Counted from the first letter of the stretch, positions 1 to 9,889 are shown. The stretch is DNA of 64,000 bases from Comamonas koreensis (GCF_021026195.1 NZ_JAJNCT010000010.1:310001-374000), one strand, 5' to 3'. Notes: generated by a model not told the origin, from the letters alone. A program made the numbers and translations.

Positions 1-83
1 AATAGCTGCCCGCAAACCTGCGAAGACGCCTTACACCGCTTACCGATCCGTAGCCATTCCCGTTGCAAAGGGCCGCGCAGAAG
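1..83. repeat. Partial copy of dispersed intergenic repeat
   Basis: This stretch resembles the right half of the complete element at 9729-9889. Shared runs include AAGACGCCTT, then CGATCCG, then a CCAT-CCCG segment in the same order and spacing. The left half lies outside the window or is lost. It sits directly upstream of the transposase-derived gene that follows. The homology was judged by eye only. Confidence 0.5.
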
Positions 84-106
84 ATTCCAAGAAACGGAGA
101 AACTCG

Positions 107-1207
107 ATGGAAAAAGGCAGACCCAAGTCAGGAATCACACTGACTGCGCGGGAACGCGAACAGCTGGAAATCATGGCCAACAGCCCCGGCCAGCCCGCCC
201 ATCTCTCCACCCGCGCCAGGATCATCCTGCGCAGTGTGGAAGGCGACAGCAACGTCAGCATTGCCAACAGCATGGCGCTGACCCAGGCGACGGTAGGCAA
301 ATGGCGCCGCCGCTTTGCGAGCCATCGCATCCTGGGGCTCTACGACAGCATGCGCACCGGCAAACCCCGCACCATCGATGACCGCCAGCTGCTGGCCATC
401 ACCACCACCGCCAAAGCAGCACTGGCGTCTGAGGATGCCGCATCCGACAGCGTGCGCGCGCTGGCTGCACGCACGGGCATGTCCAAAAGCAGCGTGGCCC
501 GCTATCTGCAGCTGCTTGGCAAGACCAAATCACCGCCCCACTTCGCGCTCTTCAGTGATCCGCTCCTGCTGGAGCAACTGCAGGCACCTGCCGCGCTCTA
601 CCTGAGCGGCAGCGACAAGGCCCTGGTCATCTGCCTGGATACCAAAAGCCCGCTCAGCCTGCCCGCCGCCCCGGAAAAGCCCAGTGCCCCCCCAAGCCTG
701 TCCGATAGCGAAGGCTGCCCGCACCCCCTATCGGCCGCGCTTTGTAAGGCACTGAACACCGTCAGCAAAAGCCCCAGCGCACAGTGCAAGCCACGCCTGC
801 GGCACCAGGAGTTTCTGGTGTTTCTGCGCGAGGTCGAAGCGATGTTCCCCCCGCATGTCGATGTGCATTGCATCCTCGACACCAGCGCGCTGAGCCAGCA
901 CCCCAGTATCAAGGCCTGGCTGGGCATGCGCCCGCACTGGTGCACCCATGGCTGCGGCGACTACGCTGCCTGGCACGAGGAACTGGGCCGCTTTCTGAGC
1001 CGCTTGGGCACCCAGCGCAGTGCCACGATGCGGGCCGAGGAACTGGCCCATTGGCTGCAGTCAGTCGATGCGCTGGCACGCCAACAAAGCCCCAACCGCA
1101 GGCCGTTCCGCTGGATGGGACCGCTGCACCTATTGGAAGAGGACGAGTCGGCAGACCGCGAAGAGATGCAGAGCAGCGTGGAAAAACAAAGTCCGCGAGA
1201 CCGTTAG
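107..1207 (+). CDS. IS630-type transposase-derived HTH protein, catalytic Glu lost
   Basis: This 366-residue protein keeps the IS630 layout. An N-terminal helix-turn-helix half (about residues 10-75) carries an IAN-x9-VGKWRRRF segment, and a second HTH lies at about 115-140. A DDE-like half follows. ICLDTKSP (D178) matches the first catalytic Asp, LRHQEFLVFL (about 232-241) matches the conserved IS630 linker, and ILDTSALSQHP (D258) matches the second Asp. The third acidic residue should fall 36 positions later, but G294 is there, in WHEELGRFL. No terminal inverted repeats or second transposase frame were found around it. It could be a decayed transposase or a domesticated DNA-binding protein; the intact long frame favours the latter. 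Confidence 0.7.
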   Translation: MEKGRPKSGITLTAREREQLEIMANSPGQPAHLSTRARIILRSVEGDSNVSIANSMALTQATVGKWRRRFASHRILGLYDSMRTGKPRTIDDRQLLAITTTAKAALASEDAASDSVRALAARTGMSKSSVARYLQLLGKTKSPPHFALFSDPLLLEQLQAPAALYLSGSDKALVICLDTKSPLSLPAAPEKPSAPPSLSDSEGCPHPLSAALCKALNTVSKSPSAQCKPRLRHQEFLVFLREVEAMFPPHVDVHCILDTSALSQHPSIKAWLGMRPHWCTHGCGDYAAWHEELGRFLSRLGTQRSATMRAEELAHWLQSVDALARQQSPNRRPFRWMGPLHLLEEDESADREEMQSSVEKQSPRDR

Positions 1208-1348
1208 GCACGGAGCGCACACCCAAAGTAGCGAATGTGTTGAGCCGTCTCTTCATGGGGCTTGCATGTTCTGTCTGCGAAGGCCTACAGCCGATGCCCT
1301 CTGGCGGCTGTCCTTGCTCCGGTATACCAAGCCCTAGGATCGGCCTGG

Positions 1349-1795
1349 ATGTCGAATGAATACAACAAAGCACCGCCCACGCAGACCCCTCTCGACGGTC
1401 TTTTGTCAGACCGTATCATCCGAATCCTGGTCAAAAACGGCGTGGATTCGGTGGAAGGTGTCCGCCAAGCCTATCCGCTGCGGTTACTGCGCATGCATGG
1501 CATCGGCATGATGCGCTTGCGCCATATTGAGATGGCCTTTTTCCCCGACCAGTGCTATGAGCCAGACTTTGCCCCGCCGTCCATCCGGTTTGCCCAGGAT
1601 TCGTCCTTGAATGGCAGGCTGCCGCTGGTGACGGTGCGCACGCTCGCGCGCGCGGGCATCAAGACGCCCGAGCAACTGCGTGAGGCCTATCCGCATAAGT
1701 TATTGAAGATCCACACGATTGGCGCACGCACGCTGCGAGAGATTGAGCGGGTGTTCTTTCCGGGTCAGCGGTTTCCGCTGAAGGAGGACCGTTAG
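1349..1795 (+). CDS. Small protein with two RNA polymerase alpha-CTD-like repeats
   Basis: I chose the ATG giving MSNEYNKAPP (148 residues); an upstream in-frame Met at 1262 would add a non-conserved stretch. Residues 16-68 and 85-140 repeat each other: L-S/P-x-R/V, RILVKNGVDSVEGVRQAYP versus RTLARAGIKTPEQLREAYP, then LLRMHGIG versus LLKIHTIG, then IEMAFFP versus IERVFFP. The pattern matches the helix-hairpin-helix fold of the RpoA C-terminal domain (LxxRxxNxLxxxxI, then a GRKSLxEI-type turn). No other domain is present. It follows the transposase-derived gene by 141 bp on the same strand. A role in DNA or promoter binding is inferred from the fold only. Confidence 0.6.
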   Translation: MSNEYNKAPPTQTPLDGLLSDRIIRILVKNGVDSVEGVRQAYPLRLLRMHGIGMMRLRHIEMAFFPDQCYEPDFAPPSIRFAQDSSLNGRLPLVTVRTLARAGIKTPEQLREAYPHKLLKIHTIGARTLREIERVFFPGQRFPLKEDR

Positions 1796-1932
1796 GCTGC
1801 CTGCAGCGGCACAGTTGAGTGCTGCATCGCTGATGGGTTTGCTTGAGTGTCTGCAGGAGATGCTCGTGAATTCTTGGAGCTTCACGGGACTCTGTGTGGC
1901 GAGTGAATTCCTACTGGAATTCATCATGTTGA

Positions 1933-2021
1933 TGGTGCCTCGAGCCGGGATCGAACCGGCACGCCACTTTCGCGGCACGGGATTTTAAGTCCCGGGTGTC
2001 TACCAATTTCACCATCGAGGC
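1933..2021 (-). tRNA. tRNA-Leu(UAA)
   Basis: The reverse strand folds as a class II tRNA. The acceptor GCCTCGA pairs with TCGAGGC, the anticodon loop carries TAA between CGGGA and TCCCG, there is a long variable arm and a TTCGATC T-loop, and CCA is encoded. It is the last member of a cluster whose order (Gly, Cys, Leu) matches the Escherichia coli glyW-cysT-leuZ operon. A terminator at 2224-2247 separates it from the Gly genes. Confidence 0.95.
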
Positions 2022-2223
2022 ACGCAGCCTGCCATTCTAGCTGCTCCAGCTACGCTGTTGGACGAAGACCGCTGCAGATCGTGGCAGCGCGCAACGCTGC
2101 AGCGGCGATCGCAAGCACATGCGGCTGAGGGATAGAGAGAAGAAGGAAGCTGCGAATGCTGCGCGACCCGCAGGCTCGCGGTGGCAGCCAGCTCCGCCAC
2201 GCAAAAGGCCGAAGCTGAAAAGC

Positions 2224-2247
2224 AAAAAAGAGCCCTGAGGCTCTTTT
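2224..2247 (-). terminator. Rho-independent terminator after the tRNA-Gly copies
   Basis: On the minus strand, AAAAGAGCC and GGCTCTTTT form a hairpin with a 4-nt loop, followed by a run of T. It lies between the last tRNA-Gly and tRNA-Leu, so tRNA-Leu either depends on readthrough or has its own promoter in the 200 bp that remain. Confidence 0.75.
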
Positions 2248-2257
2248 CGCAATGTGT

Positions 2258-2333
2258 TGGAGCGGGAAAACGGGTTCGAACCGTCGACCTATACCTTGGC
2301 AAGGTATCGCTCTACCAACTGAGCTATTCCCGC
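2258..2333 (-). tRNA. tRNA-Gly(GCC), copy 4 in transcript order
   Basis: The 76-nt cloverleaf has acceptor GCGGGAA paired with TTCCCGC, anticodon GCC in the loop TTGCCAA, T-loop TTCGAAC and an encoded CCA. It is identical to the copies at 2372, 2487 and 2727. Confidence 0.95.
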
Positions 2334-2371
2334 AAAAACCAGCATGAACGGATCCACACCAGCTTTGAAAC

Positions 2372-2447
2372 TGGAGCGGGAAAACGGGTTCGAACCGTCG
2401 ACCTATACCTTGGCAAGGTATCGCTCTACCAACTGAGCTATTCCCGC
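2372..2447 (-). tRNA. tRNA-Gly(GCC), copy 3 in transcript order
   Basis: This is identical to the neighbouring tRNA-Gly genes. The spacer to the next copy (38-39 nt, containing AGCATGAACGGATCCACACC) is duplicated as well, so a unit of about 115 bp was copied in tandem. Confidence 0.95.
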
Positions 2448-2486
2448 AAAAACTAGCATGAACGGATCCACACCAGCTTTGAAAAC

Positions 2487-2562
2487 TGGAGCGGGAAAAC
2501 GGGTTCGAACCGTCGACCTATACCTTGGCAAGGTATCGCTCTACCAACTGAGCTATTCCCGC
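2487..2562 (-). tRNA. tRNA-Gly(GCC), copy 2 in transcript order
   Basis: Same sequence, anticodon GCC and encoded CCA as the other copies. It is the first member of the three-copy tandem array downstream of tRNA-Cys. Confidence 0.95.
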
Positions 2563-2612
2563 AAACATTGTTCGTATCTCAACGAACCCAAAACGTACTG
2601 ACAAGCATGTCC

Positions 2613-2686
2613 TGGAGGCGCGATCCAGAGTCGAACTGGACTAACCGGATTTGCAATCCGGGGCATAACCGCTTTGCTATCGCGCC
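2613..2686 (-). tRNA. tRNA-Cys(GCA)
   Basis: The 74-nt cloverleaf on the reverse strand has acceptor GGCGCGA with TCGCGCC, anticodon GCA in the loop TTGCAAA, T-loop TTCGACT and an encoded CCA. It lies between tRNA-Gly copies 1 and 2. Confidence 0.95.
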
Positions 2687-2726
2687 ATGGATTGTTGCCA
2701 TGCTGAAGCCATCAACACAGCCAATT

Positions 2727-2802
2727 TGGAGCGGGAAAACGGGTTCGAACCGTCGACCTATACCTTGGCAAGGTATCGCTCTACCAACTGAGCTATTCCC
2801 GC
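2727..2802 (-). tRNA. tRNA-Gly(GCC), first gene of the cluster
   Basis: It has the same sequence as the three tandem copies and is the promoter-proximal gene of the cluster. The spacer to tRNA-Cys differs from the duplicated spacers, so this is likely the ancestral copy. Confidence 0.95.
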
Positions 2803-2827
2803 ATATCCGCTTTACCGGAAGTCCGCT

Positions 2828-2833
2828 ATTATA
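2828..2833 (-). promoter_or_regulatory. -10 box of the tRNA cluster promoter
   Basis: The minus strand reads TATAAT followed by the GC-rich discriminator AGCGG, typical of stringently controlled stable-RNA promoters, about 25 nt before the first tRNA-Gly. No good -35 hexamer is visible at 16-18 nt spacing, so only the -10 is marked. Confidence 0.5.
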
Positions 2834-2887
2834 TACCGGGCTCCGCGATGGTATGCATTGTAACGCATATTTTTTGGTCTTTTTGGC

Positions 2888-2920
2888 AAACCGGCCCGTT
2901 TTTGATGACGGGCCGGTTTT
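2888..2920 (-). terminator. Hairpin terminator after lon
   Basis: AACCGGCCCGT and its exact complement form an 11-bp stem with an 8-nt loop. It begins about 20 nt past the lon stop codon. The T-tract is short on the minus strand and slightly longer on the plus strand, so it may serve lon imperfectly. Confidence 0.6.
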
Positions 2921-2940
2921 CCTTGCTGCTTTGCGGTTTA

Positions 2941-5400
2941 TCAGTGCTTGACGGCACGCGAGCGGCGCGCTGGTGCGGCCTTGGCGGCCGTAGCTGCCAC
3001 AGCCACTGCAGGCACCACGGGCACCGGCTCAGCGGCAGGCGCATCGCTGTCGCTCAACGGCGTGGGTTTGACTTCCAGCGCCACTTCCAGCACCTTGTCG
3101 ATCCAGCGCACCGGCACGATCTCCAGACCGCTCTTGACGTTGTCGGGGATCTCGGCCAGGTCCTTGACGTTCTCTTCCGGGATCATCACGGTCTTGATGC
3201 CACCACGCAGTGCGGCCAGCAGCTTTTCCTTCAGGCCACCGATGGCGGTGACTTCACCGCGCAAGGTGATCTCGCCGGTCATCGCCACATCGGCACGCAC
3301 GGGGATACCGGTCAGCACCGACACCAGCGCGGTCGTCATCGCGGCACCAGCGCTCGGGCCATCCTTGGGGGTGGCGCCATCGGGCACGTGGATGTGGATG
3401 TCGCGCTTTTCGAACACGTCGTCGCGGATACCCAGGGAGCGTGCACGGCTGCGCACCACGGTGCGGGCTGCTTCGACCGATTCCTTCATCACATCGCCCA
3501 GCGAGCCGGTGCGGTTGATGACGCCCTTGCCGGGCATGGCAGCGGCTTCGATGGTCAGCAGATCGCCGCCCACCTCGGTCCAGGCCAGGCCCACGACCTG
3601 ACCGACCTGGTTCTTCTGCTCGGCATGGCCATAAGTGAACTTGCGCACACCCAGGTAGTCGGGCAGGTTGTCGGCCGTCACCTGCACCGGTGCCTGCGCC
3701 TTGCCCAGCTGGATGTTCTTGACCACCTTGCGGCAGATCTTGGACAGCTCACGCTCGAGCGAACGCACACCGGCTTCACGGGTGTAGTAGCGCACGATGT
3801 CGCGCACAGCGTCCTCGCGCAGTTCGAGCTCGCCGGCCTTGACGCCGTTGTTCTCGATCTGCTTGGGCAGCAGGTAGCGCATCGCGATATTGGTCTTCTC
3901 GTCCTCGGTGTAACCGGCCAGGCGGATCACTTCCATCCGGTCCAGCAAGGCGGGCGGGATGTTCATCGAGTTCGAGGTCGCCACGAACATCACATCGCTG
4001 AGGTCGAAGTCGACTTCCACATAGTGGTCGCCAAACTTGCTGTTCTGCTCGGGGTCGAGCACCTCCAACAAGGCGCTGGATGGGTCGCCCCGGAAGTCCA
4101 TGCCCAGCTTGTCGATTTCGTCAAGCAGGAACAGCGGATTGCGTGTGCCGACCTTGGACAGGTTCTGCAGCACCTTGCCCGGCATCGCGCCGATGTAGGT
4201 GCGGCGGTGACCGCGGATCTCGGCCTCGTCACGCATGCCGCCCAGCGCCATGCGCACATACTTGCGGCCGGTGGCCTTGGCAATCGACTGGCCCAGCGAG
4301 GTCTTGCCCACGCCAGGAGGGCCGACCAGGCACAGGATCGGTGCCTTGACCTTGTCCACGCGCTGTTGCACTGCGAGGTATTCCAGGATGCGGTCCTTGA
4401 CCTTGTCCAGGCCGTAGTGGTCTTCGTTCAGCACATCCTCGGCGACCACCAGGTCTTTCTTGACCTTGGTCTTCTTGCCCCAGGGCAGGTTCACCAGGGT
4501 TTCGATGTAGTTGCGCACCACCGAGGCCTCGGCCGACATCGGCGACATCAGCTTGAGCTTCTTGAGCTCGCCCTCGGCCTTCTTGCGCGCATCCTGCGTC
4601 ATCTTGGCGAGCTTGATCTTCTTCTCAAGGTCTTCCAGATCGGCGCCGTCTTCACCCTCGCCCAGCTCCTTCTGGATGGCCTTGACCTGCTCGTTCAGGT
4701 AGAAGTCGCGCTGGCTCTTTTCCATCTGCTTCTTGACGCGGCCACGGATCTTCTTGTCGACATTGAGGATGTCGACTTCGCGTTCGAGCTGGTCGTACAG
4801 GTTTTCCAGGCGGTCCTGCACCTTTTGCAGCTCCAGCACGGCCTGCTTGTTCTCCAGCTTCAGCGGCAGATGGGCGGCAATGGTGTCAGCCAGGCGGCCG
4901 GCGTCGTCGATGCCGGAGATGGAGGTCAGGATCTCGGACGGGATCTTCTTGTTGAGCTTGACGTACTGGTCAAACTGCTGCATCACGGCGCGGCGCAGGG
5001 CCTCGATCTCGCTGGCCTTGTCGGCGCTGTCGCCGGCCTCTACCGGTTCGATCCGGGCGGTGAAGTAGTCCTCGCCTTCCGCAATCTCCTGCACCAGCGC
5101 GCGCTGCACGCCCTCGACCAGCACTTTGACGGTGCCATCGGGGAGTTTGAGCATCTGCAGAATGGTCGAGACGCAACCAACATTGAACATGTCGTTGACG
5201 GTGGGATCGTCCTTGGCGGCCGTCTTCTGGGCCACCAGCATGATCTTGCGGTCGCCCTCCATCGCGGTCTCCAAGGCCTTAATGCTCTTGGGACGGCCAA
5301 CGAACAGCGGGATCACCATGTGCGGAAAAACGACCACGTCCCGCAGCGGGAGCATGGGCAATTCCAGGGGATGGGAGGAAGGGGTTTGGTTGTCGGACAT
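2941..5400 (-). CDS. lon: ATP-dependent protease Lon
   Basis: At 819 residues this is the usual length for bacterial LonA. It degrades misfolded and regulatory proteins in the cytosol as a homohexamer. The N-terminal substrate-binding domain starts with [20 protein letters not shown]. The Walker [10 protein letters not shown] lies near residue 361 and Walker B (FLLDEIDKL) follows. The protease motif [10 protein letters not shown] places the catalytic Ser near 683, with the partner Lys in the conserved [10 protein letters not shown]. The start follows a good AAGGAT ribosome site. It is last in the minus-strand tig-clpP-clpX-lon order, 197 bp after clpX, with a terminator between them, so it likely has its own promoter. 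Confidence 0.98.
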   Translation of the reverse strand: MSDNQTPSSHPLELPMLPLRDVVVFPHMVIPLFVGRPKSIKALETAMEGDRKIMLVAQKTAAKDDPTVNDMFNVGCVSTILQMLKLPDGTVKVLVEGVQRALVQEIAEGEDYFTARIEPVEAGDSADKASEIEALRRAVMQQFDQYVKLNKKIPSEILTSISGIDDAGRLADTIAAHLPLKLENKQAVLELQKVQDRLENLYDQLEREVDILNVDKKIRGRVKKQMEKSQRDFYLNEQVKAIQKELGEGEDGADLEDLEKKIKLAKMTQDARKKAEGELKKLKLMSPMSAEASVVRNYIETLVNLPWGKKTKVKKDLVVAEDVLNEDHYGLDKVKDRILEYLAVQQRVDKVKAPILCLVGPPGVGKTSLGQSIAKATGRKYVRMALGGMRDEAEIRGHRRTYIGAMPGKVLQNLSKVGTRNPLFLLDEIDKLGMDFRGDPSSALLEVLDPEQNSKFGDHYVEVDFDLSDVMFVATSNSMNIPPALLDRMEVIRLAGYTEDEKTNIAMRYLLPKQIENNGVKAGELELREDAVRDIVRYYTREAGVRSLERELSKICRKVVKNIQLGKAQAPVQVTADNLPDYLGVRKFTYGHAEQKNQVGQVVGLAWTEVGGDLLTIEAAAMPGKGVINRTGSLGDVMKESVEAARTVVRSRARSLGIRDDVFEKRDIHIHVPDGATPKDGPSAGAAMTTALVSVLTGIPVRADVAMTGEITLRGEVTAIGGLKEKLLAALRGGIKTVMIPEENVKDLAEIPDNVKSGLEIVPVRWIDKVLEVALEVKPTPLSDSDAPAAEPVPVVPAVAVAATAAKAAPARRSRAVKH

Positions 5401-5550
5401 GAAAATCCTTTTGAAACTTGTACGAAGATGATTCGTAAAAGTGATTTTTCAACCCTTGGCCATGAAAAACCAGGGGCCAGGGCGGGTGCAGGCCAGCAAA
5501 TGCACCCTCAAGCCCTTGGGATGGCGCCCGGCAGCGCCAGACGATCCTTG

Positions 5551-5590
5551 TAAAACACCGATGGCAGAGCCCATGCGGTCTCTGCCATCG
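5551..5590 (-). terminator. Terminator between clpX and lon
   Basis: CGATGGCAGAG and its exact complement form an 11-bp stem just past the clpX stop, followed on the minus strand by GTGTTTTA. The perfect stem supports termination; the T-tract is short. Confidence 0.6.
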
Positions 5591-5597
5591 CAGCCTG

Positions 5598-6869
<1,272 letters not shown>

Positions 6870-6923
6870 GGGGGCAATGCCTTCAATCGAATCTATGTGG
6901 AAACAATGATAACCAACTACAAA

Positions 6924-6952
6924 GCGGCCTCAACCGGTAGGGTTGGGGCCGC
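6924..6952 (-). terminator. Hairpin between clpP and clpX
   Basis: GCGGCCTCAACC pairs with GGTTGGGGCCGC (one mismatch) in the clpP-clpX gap. A run of T is absent, so it is more likely a partial attenuator or an mRNA-stabilising hairpin than a full stop. Confidence 0.45.
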
Positions 6953-6970
6953 TTCACCGGAAAAGCCTAC

Positions 6971-7579
6971 TTATGGGCGCTTTTCTACCACAGTATCGAC
7001 CAAACCGTACTCCTGGGCTTCTGGCGCCGTCATGAAGTAGTCGCGCTCGGTGTCGGCCTTGACCTTTTCATAAGGCTGGCCAGTGCGGTCTGCCAGGATG
7101 CGGTTCATCTGCTCCTTGGTGCGGATGATGTCGCGGGCATGGATTTCGATGTCCGTCGCCTGGCCACGGGCGCCGCCCAGCACCTGGTGGATCATGATCT
7201 TGGAGTTGGGCAGCGAGTAGCGCTTGCCCTTCTCGCCAGCGGCCAGCAGGAAAGCACCCATGCTGGCAGCAAAGCCCAGGCACATGGTCGAGACCTGTGG
7301 CTTGATGAACTGCATGGTGTCATAGATGGCCATGCCGGCCGTCACGCTGCCGCCAGGCGAGTTGATGTAGAGCGAAATCTCCTTGTCGGGGTTTTCGCTT
7401 TCCAGGAACAGCATCTGGGCGACCACCAGGTTGGCGGTCTGGTCGTTGACTTCGCCCACCAGGAAAATCACGCGGTCCTTGAGCAGACGCGAGTAAATGT
7501 CAAACGAGCGCTCACCACGGCCCGATTGCTCGATCACCATCGGGATCAAACCCAAGTTCTGAATATCTTGTGCGCTCAT
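6971..7579 (-). CDS. clpP: ATP-dependent Clp protease proteolytic subunit ClpP
   Basis: This is the serine protease chamber of ClpXP. The 202-residue protein carries the full triad: S106 in [10 protein letters not shown]131 in [10 protein letters not shown] and D180 in TERDYFM. The N-terminal loop ([20 protein letters not shown]) is the conserved axial region. The start follows GGAGATGTA. It lies between tig and clpX, the standard proteobacterial arrangement. Confidence 0.98.
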   Translation of the reverse strand: MSAQDIQNLGLIPMVIEQSGRGERSFDIYSRLLKDRVIFLVGEVNDQTANLVVAQMLFLESENPDKEISLYINSPGGSVTAGMAIYDTMQFIKPQVSTMCLGFAASMGAFLLAAGEKGKRYSLPNSKIMIHQVLGGARGQATDIEIHARDIIRTKEQMNRILADRTGQPYEKVKADTERDYFMTAPEAQEYGLVDTVVEKRP

Positions 7580-7730
7580 TACATCTCCGTTCAGGATAGG
7601 TGGAAGCTAGCGTCAATGCACTGTGACTGCGCTAACTGTACCCCAATAAAATGGGGCCTGCGCCCAAAAGCACAAGCCCCTGTTTTCAGTTGGCCGCCGC
7701 GCTGGCGGCCATGGCCGCCCCGCGCGCTTC

Positions 7731-9044
7731 TCAGCCTTGCTGGCCCATCAGTTCGTCGAAGGACACGGTCTTGTTGCTGACCTTGGCCTTGCCCAGCACG
7801 AATTCGGTCACGTTGTTTTCGATCACAACGGCTTCGACTTCGGCCAGACGTTGGCGGTCACCAAAGTACCAACGCACGACGTCTTCTGGCTTCTCGTAGC
7901 TCGATGCCAGCTCGTCGATGTGGGCCTTGATTTGCTCAGGCGTGGCTTCCAGCTTGTTGGCCTTGACCAGCTCGGCCACCACCAGACCCAGACGCACGCG
8001 GCGCTCGGCTTGGGGCAGGAACACGTCAGCAGGGATTTCCGCCTTTTCAGCGTCCTTGATGCCGCGTTGCTTCAGCTCTTCACGGGCGCCTTCCAGCAGA
8101 CGGCCGACTTCGGCATCGATGCTGGCCTTGGGCAGGTCCAGCTCAGCCTTGGAAACCAGGGCTTCCATGACGGCTTGCTTGTTGCGCGACTGAACGCGGA
8201 ACTTGACTTCACGCTCCAGGTTCTTCTTGATGTCGGCGCGCAGGCCTTCGACGGAACCGTCAGCAATGCCCAGGGACTTGGCCAGTGCTTCGTTCACTTC
8301 GGGCAGGTTGGCGGCTTCCACCTTCTTGACGGTCACCAGGAAGTCGGCGGTCTTGCCAGCCACTTCCTTGCCGTGGTAGTCCTCTGGGAATGCCAGGGGG
8401 AAGGTCTTGGATTCGCCGGTCTTCATGCCGCGCACTGCGTCTTCGAATTCCTTGAGCATCTGGCCTTCGCCGATCAGGAACTGGAATGCTTCAGCCTTGC
8501 CGCCAGCGAAGGGTTCGCCGTCGATCTTGCCTTCGAAGTCCACGGTCACGCGGTCGCCATCCACGGCAGCCGTGTCGGCTGGGCGCTGGGCGAAGGTGCG
8601 ACGCTGCTTGCGCAGGATGTCGATGGTCTTTTCGATGGCGGCGTCGTCCACGTCGGCAGCCAGCTTCTCGACTTCCGCGGAAGCCAGGTCACCGATCTTG
8701 ACTTCGGGGAACACTTCGAACACGGCATCAAATGCCAGCTCACCCTCGGGTGCGCCTTCTTTTTCAGTGATCTTGGGCTGACCGGCCACGCGCAGCTCGG
8801 CTTCGTTGGCGGCCTTGGCAAACGCCTCGCCGACCTTCTCGTTGAGCACTTCGTACTGCACGGAATAGCCATAGCGCTGTGCCACCACGTTCATCGGCAC
8901 CTTGCCTGGACGGAAGCCGTCCATCTTCACGGTGCGGGCCAGGCGCTTCAAGCGGCTGTCCACTTCGGTTTGCACGGATGCGAGAGGCAAGCTCAGCGAA
9001 ATTTTGCGCTCGAGCTTTTCAAGGGTTTCAACATTCACTGCCAT
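7731..9044 (-). CDS. tig: Trigger factor, ribosome-associated chaperone and PPIase
   Basis: At 437 residues it has the usual trigger factor length. Its N-terminal ribosome-binding domain carries the signature region GFRPGKVP (about residues 43-50). The FKBP-type prolyl isomerase domain is in the middle (DRVTVDFEGKIDGEPFAGG) and a helical chaperone domain closes the protein. It binds nascent chains at the ribosome exit. The start follows AGGATTAACC. It is the first gene of the minus-strand proteostasis block and is preceded by a leader of about 300 nt. Confidence 0.97.
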   Translation of the reverse strand: MAVNVETLEKLERKISLSLPLASVQTEVDSRLKRLARTVKMDGFRPGKVPMNVVAQRYGYSVQYEVLNEKVGEAFAKAANEAELRVAGQPKITEKEGAPEGELAFDAVFEVFPEVKIGDLASAEVEKLAADVDDAAIEKTIDILRKQRRTFAQRPADTAAVDGDRVTVDFEGKIDGEPFAGGKAEAFQFLIGEGQMLKEFEDAVRGMKTGESKTFPLAFPEDYHGKEVAGKTADFLVTVKKVEAANLPEVNEALAKSLGIADGSVEGLRADIKKNLEREVKFRVQSRNKQAVMEALVSKAELDLPKASIDAEVGRLLEGAREELKQRGIKDAEKAEIPADVFLPQAERRVRLGLVVAELVKANKLEATPEQIKAHIDELASSYEKPEDVVRWYFGDRQRLAEVEAVVIENNVTEFVLGKAKVSNKTVSFDELMGQQG

Positions 9045-9533
9045 GGTTAATCCTAGTTAGGCACGAACCCTTCCGGCCACGGTGTGCAAACGCCATTCAA
9101 GCCAGCCTGCAAGCGGCAAAGCTTGCGTCCGATGCGAGGACATTCCGTGTCACATCGGGGATGGCATCAACGGGGATTGGCACCGTTTTACAACCTGGGG
9201 TCCCAGTAGATAGGCGACTGGCCCTAAGCCCAGCACACCCAAAAATCAAACGATGACAGCGCATTCAGTAGCAAGCAACACCTGGCGTGACGCAGCAAAA
9301 ACCAGCGTTGTCACGAAAGCGGTGCAGCGCAAGGCGCCATCGACCGAAACCGAACATTATATATAAAGCCAGCTCTTTTCCTGGATGCCAATACCGTCTT
9401 GGTGCAGGGTCAGCCCCAGAGGCCGGCAGCCGTTGGCGCAAAACGCCAAGAAAAAAGCCGAATCTCCTGCAGGAAATTCGGCTCATATGCATTGCAACAG
9501 CAGATGGTGCTTATACCTTCTGCTATTAAATTT
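9045..9533. other. Gene-free stretch: tig leader and tRNA-Leu trailer
   Basis: I see no convincing gene here. On the minus strand it contains the tRNA-Leu terminator (9451-9484), then a TATAAT box at 9356-9361 in an AT-rich patch that could be the tig promoter, then about 310 nt up to the tig start. No -35 consensus is visible for that box. Confidence 0.5.
9451..9484 (-). terminator. Terminator of tRNA-Leu(UAG)
   Basis: The minus strand reads AGCCGAAT, a 10-11 nt loop, ATTCGGCT and six T. It lies 50 nt past the tRNA 3' end. Confidence 0.8.
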
Positions 9534-9620
9534 TGGTGCGCGGGGGGGGACTCGAACCCCCACACCATTGCTGGCGTCAGGACCTAAACCTGGTGCGTCT
9601 ACCAATTTCGCCACCCGCGC
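9534..9620 (-). tRNA. tRNA-Leu(UAG)
   Basis: This is an 87-nt class II tRNA. Acceptor GCGCGGG pairs with CCCGCGC, the anticodon is TAG in TTTAGGT, the long variable arm is present, and CCA is encoded. A TAGAAT box at 9676-9681 on the minus strand is a possible -10 element. Confidence 0.95.
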
Positions 9621-9728
9621 GCTGCGGCCGCAGCCAGCTTGTCAGCCAACCCGCCTGTTTTTAGGTCAATCCGCGATTCTAATGCAAGCCACTGCTGCCC
9701 TGGGCAAACCTGAGCAAAAACTCGCTAA

Positions 9729-9889
9729 GGGACCCTCTGCATAACTCCCTGCCGTGGTCTGAACGCGGTCTCGGGCGATCTGCTGTGTTGTCTTCCTTGT
9801 CAATAGCTCGCTATTGACTGCAAAAGACGCCTTGCATCTCATCCCGATCCGCGTCCATCCCGCTTGGCGAGGGTTATGCCGAGGGCCCC
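9729..9889. repeat. MITE-like dispersed element with imperfect inverted ends
   Basis: The left end GGGACCCTCTGCATAAC and the reverse complement of the right end GTTATGCCGAGGGCCCC match at 15 of 17 positions, enclosing about 127 bp without a coding frame. Related pieces are at 1-83 (right half) and 17300-17375 (middle part), and the end motif recurs in the hairpin at 14433-14480. A small non-autonomous mobile element or a structured intergenic repeat would both fit. Confidence 0.6.

Noticed and set aside
2258-2562. CRISPR-like array of three near-identical units
   Set aside because: The repeats are tRNA-Gly genes with duplicated spacers; the unit is too long and its spacers too alike for CRISPR.
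5401-5460. Possible sigma-32 promoter of lon
   Set aside because: A TTGAAA is visible on the minus strand but no matching -10 element at suitable spacing, so no feature was made.
2848-5553. Very long plus-strand open frame opposite lon
   Set aside because: It is the antisense of lon. The His/Gln/Val/Leu-rich composition and lack of any motif fit a shadow made by GC-biased codon use.
7737-9050. 437-codon plus-strand open frame opposite tig
   Set aside because: It mirrors the trigger factor gene and has no known domain or ribosome site.
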